Shown: positions 62,248 to 64,000 of the stretch, piece after piece
Layout of the letters: every line of letters starts with the position of its first letter
Position numbering within the stretch: position 1 is the first letter of the stretch
NCBI RefSeq assembly: GCF_013618635.1
Contig: NZ_JABLSJ010000003.1
Coordinates: 1 to 64,000 of the forward strand
Origin: Thalassobacillus sp. CUG 92003
GTDB taxonomy: Bacteria; Bacillota; Bacilli; Bacillales; Halobacillaceae
Length of the DNA stretch: 64,000 nucleotides
Reading direction: 5' to 3'
Notes under the pieces: generated by a model
The model's input: only the letters and a program-made list of their open reading frames with translations
Told to the model about the DNA's origin: nothing
Databases searched by the model: none
Position numbers and translations under genes: made by a program

Positions 62248-62379
62248 AGAGGGGTGGTTTTGAAACCACTCGCTTTCCTGCGGGGAACCGGCGAGCCTCC
62301 TCAGTCGCTATCACTCCCTGCGGGGTCTCCCTGAGCTCCTTCTTCCCGCGGGAGTCTCGCGGTTTCAAAGCCACCCCTT
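62248..62379. repeat. Bacillaceae intergenic repeat A, intact copy
   Basis: A 132-nt element with inverted ends (GAGGGGTGGTTTTGAAACC at the left, GGTTTCAAAGCCACCCCTT at the right) and a GC-rich body (TTTCCTGCGGGGAACCGGC, TCCCTGCGGGGTCTCCCTG, TTCCCGCGGGAGTCTCGC) that folds into stem-loops. It matches the interrupted copy at 18090. It lies in the 378-nt gap between the EamA and YjiH genes, which contains no gene. The family is widespread in Bacillaceae intergenic regions; its function is unknown. Confidence 0.75.
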
Positions 62380-62514
62380 CATAAATGAGATCCCCCCCCC
62401 TAAAAGACCCGCTTTCCCTTTGACAAATTGTATATCAACCGCAGACGGATTCTCCAGAATTTCCTAGCCTCGCTTAATAAACAAACCAAAGCGACGAGAC
62501 AACGTTTGATAGGG

Positions 62515-63891
62515 CTAAAAGAAAAAGAGATGAGCGATCAAGGCTGCGACGGGGAGGGTAATAATCGTCCGTTGCAGAAAGATGATAAACAATTCCAATA
62601 GGTTAATCGGAATATTCGATTTGATCAACAAGATCCCGATTTCCGATACATAGATAAGCTGTGTCAAGGACAGCACACCGATAATAAACCGCGTGAGCTC
62701 CGATTCGATCCCGCTACCCACCACTGCAGGAAGGAACATATCGGCAAACCCGACGATCATAGCAGGAGCCGCTGCCTCCGCTTCAGGAATGTTCAATACA
62801 TTTAACAATGGAATAAACGGATACGAAATAAACGAAAAGATCGGTGTGAATTCAGCCAATATCAAGGCCACCGTACCTAACGCCATAACGAGTGGAATCA
62901 ATCCCAGCCAAATATCAGCCACATTGAATAATCCTTTGCGGACAACTTCGCCAGCACTTTTTACTTGATCAGCTTTATGAACTGCCCGATCAAGAGCCCA
63001 ACGAATAGTAGAGACTCCGTTTGGCACTTTTTCATTGATTTGTTTTCCGACTGGCTCGTAATACGTGTCCTTTTTTAACGAAAGAGGCGGGATACGCGGA
63101 CAAATGATAGCAGCTACGATTCCGCATATAACCACGGTAAAATAAAACTCAACAAACAAGTGATCGATTCCTATGAATTTAGCAATCACAAGGCTGAAGG
63201 CAATTGAAGCAATCGAAAAGTTCGTTGCCACTACCGATGCTTCCCGCTTTGAATAATAACCACCTTCATACTGCTGGGTCGTCAATAAGACCCCGACCGT
63301 CCCGCTTCCCATCCAGGAAGCCATCGCATCCACAGACGAGCGTCCGGGCAATTTAAACAACGGATGCATGACTTTTCGTACAACAGTCCCGATAAAGTCC
63401 ATCAATCCGAACTCCAGCAGTAACGGCATGAATAGACTTGCAAATAAAAACCATACCATTAATACCGGAATCAAATCATAAAGGACGACACCGCCCGTCA
63501 ATTCAGACGTAATAACCTCCGGCCCCACTCCTGCAAGGGTCATAGCGGCAAAAATAGCCCCGGCAAATCTCAAGATAATCCAAAGAAGACCTACATCAAA
63601 TAAACCAGCTAAAAAACTGTTTCCTCTAATAGCAGGTGCCTTGATACTCTTCATGGCCACACTGCCAAGGGCTGATGCAAAGAGGACACTCGTCATAAAT
63701 AAAGGAATGAAGTCTGATATAGCAGCTTGAAGCCCATCCGCCAAGATGCCGAGTCCGATCGTTACACTGCCATCCACCGAAATGGGCACAAGAAACAGCA
63801 GAACCCCGACGAGCGAGGGCAGGATGACTTTCAATAATTGCGTTGATGTGTAAGATGATGAGACGTTTGATTCGTGATTTTCTAGTTCCAT
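62515..63891 (-). CDS. YjiH-family membrane protein (nucleoside-recognition/GATE domain)
   Basis: 458 residues with about ten to eleven membrane segments. KVILPSLVGVLLFLVPISVDG at the start, LFMPLLLEFGLMDFIGTVVRKVMHPLFKLPGRSSVDAMASWMGSGTVGVLLT and APAMIVGFADMFLPAVVGSGIESELTRFIIGVLSLTQLIYVSEIG match the YjiH/GATE group, related to spore-maturation and nucleoside-recognition proteins. A transport role is likely but the cargo is unknown. The ATG at 63891 has CGGAGG 6 nt upstream; an in-frame start 48 nt upstream is less likely. No neighbour indicates the pathway. Confidence 0.88.
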   Translation of the reverse strand: MELENHESNVSSSYTSTQLLKVILPSLVGVLLFLVPISVDGSVTIGLGILADGLQAAISDFIPLFMTSVLFASALGSVAMKSIKAPAIRGNSFLAGLFDVGLLWIILRFAGAIFAAMTLAGVGPEVITSELTGGVVLYDLIPVLMVWFLFASLFMPLLLEFGLMDFIGTVVRKVMHPLFKLPGRSSVDAMASWMGSGTVGVLLTTQQYEGGYYSKREASVVATNFSIASIAFSLVIAKFIGIDHLFVEFYFTVVICGIVAAIICPRIPPLSLKKDTYYEPVGKQINEKVPNGVSTIRWALDRAVHKADQVKSAGEVVRKGLFNVADIWLGLIPLVMALGTVALILAEFTPIFSFISYPFIPLLNVLNIPEAEAAAPAMIVGFADMFLPAVVGSGIESELTRFIIGVLSLTQLIYVSEIGILLIKSNIPINLLELFIIFLQRTIITLPVAALIAHLFFF

Positions 63892-64000
63892 ACATATCCT
63901 CCGTTTTTTGCATAATAATGAATAAAAATATGATTGCAACGATAATTACGCTATCTATTTTATAAATGATACATTTTAATGTATAAAAATTCAACGATAG

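Overview
The window comes from a low-to-mid GC, spore-forming Firmicute of the family Bacillaceae, probably a moderately halophilic one (Halobacillus/Virgibacillus-like). The reasons are strong AAGGAGG-type ribosome binding sites with frequent GTG and TTG starts, a B. subtilis-style glgBCDAP glycogen operon, Bacillaceae intergenic repeats, acidic extracellular proteins (the sugar-binding lipoprotein, the SwrC-like pump), and relatives of B. subtilis SwrC, YvrD, YkfB/YkfC, YjcL and YnfA. Genus assignment is inference. Most of the window is ordinary chromosome: transport, catabolism and small regulons, with no prophage, CRISPR array, rRNA or tRNA seen.

Layout. 1-4.4 kb: the 5' end of a group IIC intron enters from the left edge just downstream of a terminator. 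It is followed by an unusual set of unrecognised proteins: a long coiled coil, two small proteins, a Pro/Gln-rich coiled coil translationally coupled to a JAMM/MPN metalloprotease, and a 44-residue Cys-rich basic peptide. 4.4-9.4 kb: a bile-acid/sodium-symporter-family carrier, then a glycerate-type regulon (CdaR-like activator, glycerate kinase, GntP permease). 9.4-18 kb: a C45 amidase-like protein, then a sugar regulon (xylose-isomerase-fold enzyme, LacI regulator, ribose-type ABC importer, Gfo/Idh/MocA dehydrogenase) tied together by three related 14-bp operators. 18-21.5 kb: a nested pair of intergenic repeats, DinB, GNAT, methyltransferase and esterase genes.

21.5-28.1 kb: a murein-peptide recovery cluster (DUF3870, DUF819 permease, dipeptide epimerase, NlpC/P60 endopeptidase), an alpha/beta hydrolase, an extended SDR and RidA. 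28.4-33.9 kb: a MacB-like ABC pair divergent from an RND pump. 33.9-38.1 kb: a five-gene minus-strand run (MFS, YnfA, hydrolase, APH-like kinase, atypical SDR). 38.1-44.4 kb: a decayed HTH gene, a membrane protein, a membrane-anchored cupredoxin, and a TRAP-transporter/proline-racemase-family operon with its FadR-type regulator and a clear promoter-operator. 44.5-49.6 kb: an FG-GAP protein, two small unrecognised genes, an AbgT transporter, an RluA pseudouridine synthase and PurU. 49.7-59.9 kb: the complete glycogen operon glgB-glgC-glgD-glgA-glgP plus a neopullulanase-type GH13. 60-64 kb: a patatin-like lipase, an EamA exporter, an intact intergenic repeat and a YjiH-type membrane protein.

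No clear defence island or wholly new system is visible. The most promising poorly described material is the coiled-coil/JAMM cluster at 0.1-4.3 kb, the sugar regulon of unknown substrate at 10.9-17.9 kb, and the proline-racemase-family enzyme whose second catalytic position is glycine.
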